6,383 nt of DNA from assembly GCA_007121995.1 (NCBI GenBank), contig SKJK01000110.1, forward strand, positions 1-6,383. The letters run 5' to 3'. Source of the DNA: Desulfobulbaceae bacterium. Its GTDB lineage: Bacteria > Desulfobacterota > Desulfobulbia > Desulfobulbales > Desulfobulbaceae. Position numbers and translations under genes: made by a program. Of the stretch, positions 6,181 through 6,383 are shown one piece after another (positions within the stretch are counted from its first letter, which is position 1; each line of letters starts with the position of its first letter). The notes under the pieces were generated by a model. That model was not told where the DNA came from. It worked only from the letters and a program-made list of their open reading frames with translations, and did no database searches.

Positions 6181-6279
6181 GCGTTCGTCCGTGCGTCAGC
6201 CTTATTGTCTGTGACCGTTTGATTAAAGTAAACTTTATCGGACGGTTACGGGCAATGAAGCTGGCGTACGGACGGACGC
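6181..6279 (+). repeat. Long imperfect palindrome, possible + strand structured RNA or palindromic mobile repeat
   Basis: The left arm 6181-6228 pairs with the right arm 6233-6279 around the loop TAAA (6229-6232). Of 47 paired positions 37 are Watson-Crick, 9 are G-T and 1 is C-A (6201/6259); T6224 is bulged. The G-T pairs are 6185/6275, 6193/6267, 6196/6264, 6203/6257, 6208/6252, 6210/6250, 6213/6247, 6219/6241 and 6220/6240. In a + strand RNA these become G-U pairs, making one almost continuous stem; in a - strand RNA the same positions are A-C clashes. There is no T-tract, so it is not a terminator. It does not match attC, REP or ERIC sequences that I can recall. It could be a non-coding RNA, an RNase III target or a decaying MITE-like element. 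No + strand promoter is clear. Confidence 0.75.
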
Positions 6280-6290
6280 CCCGAAGGGCG
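6277..6290 (-). repeat. UUCG-tetraloop hairpin on the minus strand
   Basis: On the minus strand CGCCC (6290-6286), TTCG (6285-6282) and GGGCG (6281-6277) form a 5-bp stem with a C(UUCG)G loop, one of the most stable RNA tetraloops. Its last three bases (6277-6279) are shared with the outer end of the long palindrome, so both cannot form fully at once. A transcript from the right would carry this structure. Confidence 0.4.
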
Positions 6291-6383
6291 GCTGGTGAAG
6301 GTTATTATCAAGGATTCCACTGCAATTATAATTTGATTACAGCAAGATATATCCAAAACAAGAGTCCAGCCGTCACGGATTCA

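Larger units (their letters stand above)
6020..6383. other. Non-coding upstream region of the importer operon
   Basis: No frame in this stretch resembles a known protein, and the short frames here lack ribosome-binding sites. It holds the operon promoter, a G/C-rich leader, an A/T inverted repeat over the -10, two inverted repeats at and upstream of the -35, a 99-nt long palindrome (6181-6279), a small UUCG-type hairpin and an A/T-rich tail (6300-6362). The density of inverted repeats is well above that in the other gaps of the window. No terminator or 3' end of a neighbouring gene can be recognised up to the right edge. Confidence 0.7.

Noticed and set aside
6002..6214. 70-codon + strand frame through the promoter region
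   Set aside because: It runs through the operon leader, promoter and palindrome arm without a ribosome-binding site or any protein-like pattern.
6181..6279. Integron attC site
   Set aside because: The ends lack RYYYAAC and GTTRRRY core sites, and the pairing is far more continuous than in attC sites; no integrase or cassette gene is seen.
6181..6279. Intrinsic terminator or tRNA
   Set aside because: No T-tract follows the stem on either strand, and the single long hairpin has no cloverleaf or anticodon arm.
6305..6332. Possible + strand promoter TTATCA-16 bp-TATAAT
   Set aside because: The -10 is perfect, but it lies in a 10-bp A/T palindrome, the -35 is poor and nothing recognisable lies downstream before the window ends; on the minus strand the same -10 lacks a properly spaced -35.

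Overview
The window looks like chromosomal DNA of a diderm (Gram-negative-type) bacterium of medium to fairly high G+C, most likely of proteobacterial or related affinity. The main reason is that the transporter's binding protein has an ordinary cleavable signal peptide with no lipobox cysteine, so it should be free in a periplasm rather than lipid-anchored as in Gram-positives. Ribosome-binding sites are strong (GGAGG type). The sequence alone does not support a genus.

All five supportable genes lie on the minus strand. From right to left, 6383-5978 is a non-coding upstream region with a convincing promoter (TTGCAA-17 bp-TATATT, about 6143 to 6115), several inverted repeats around it, and a very large imperfect palindrome at 6181-6279. 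Next is a four-gene operon, 5977-2401, for a quaternary-ammonium (glycine betaine/choline/carnitine type) ABC importer of the OpuC/OsmVWXY family: an ATPase with a CBS pair, two permeases and a periplasmic binding protein. A strong intrinsic terminator at 2282-2308 closes the operon. Then 2147 to beyond position 1 encodes the N-terminal 715 residues of a membrane protein fused to a spermidine-synthase-like SAM-binding domain. It has no complete reading frame here because its stop lies outside the window.

The four importer genes should act as one machine. The binding protein captures a compatible solute in the periplasm, the two different permeases form the channel, and an ATPase dimer drives transport. 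The CBS pair and short acidic tail (SDDQDD) are where related osmoregulated importers sense ionic strength. The 73-nt gap and small hairpin before the binding-protein gene, together with its very strong ribosome-binding site, could allow separate tuning of that subunit. The fused synthase gene follows in the same direction but is separated by the terminator and about 250 bp, so it is probably its own transcription unit. A functional link to the importer is not shown.

The most unusual element is the 6181-6279 palindrome: two arms of 48 and 47 nt around a 4-nt loop. All ten differences between the arms are transitions. Nine of them become G-U pairs if the + strand is transcribed and only one would if the - strand is. 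That asymmetry suggests either a structured + strand RNA (antisense to the direction of the operon) or strand-specific C-to-T decay of a palindromic mobile repeat.
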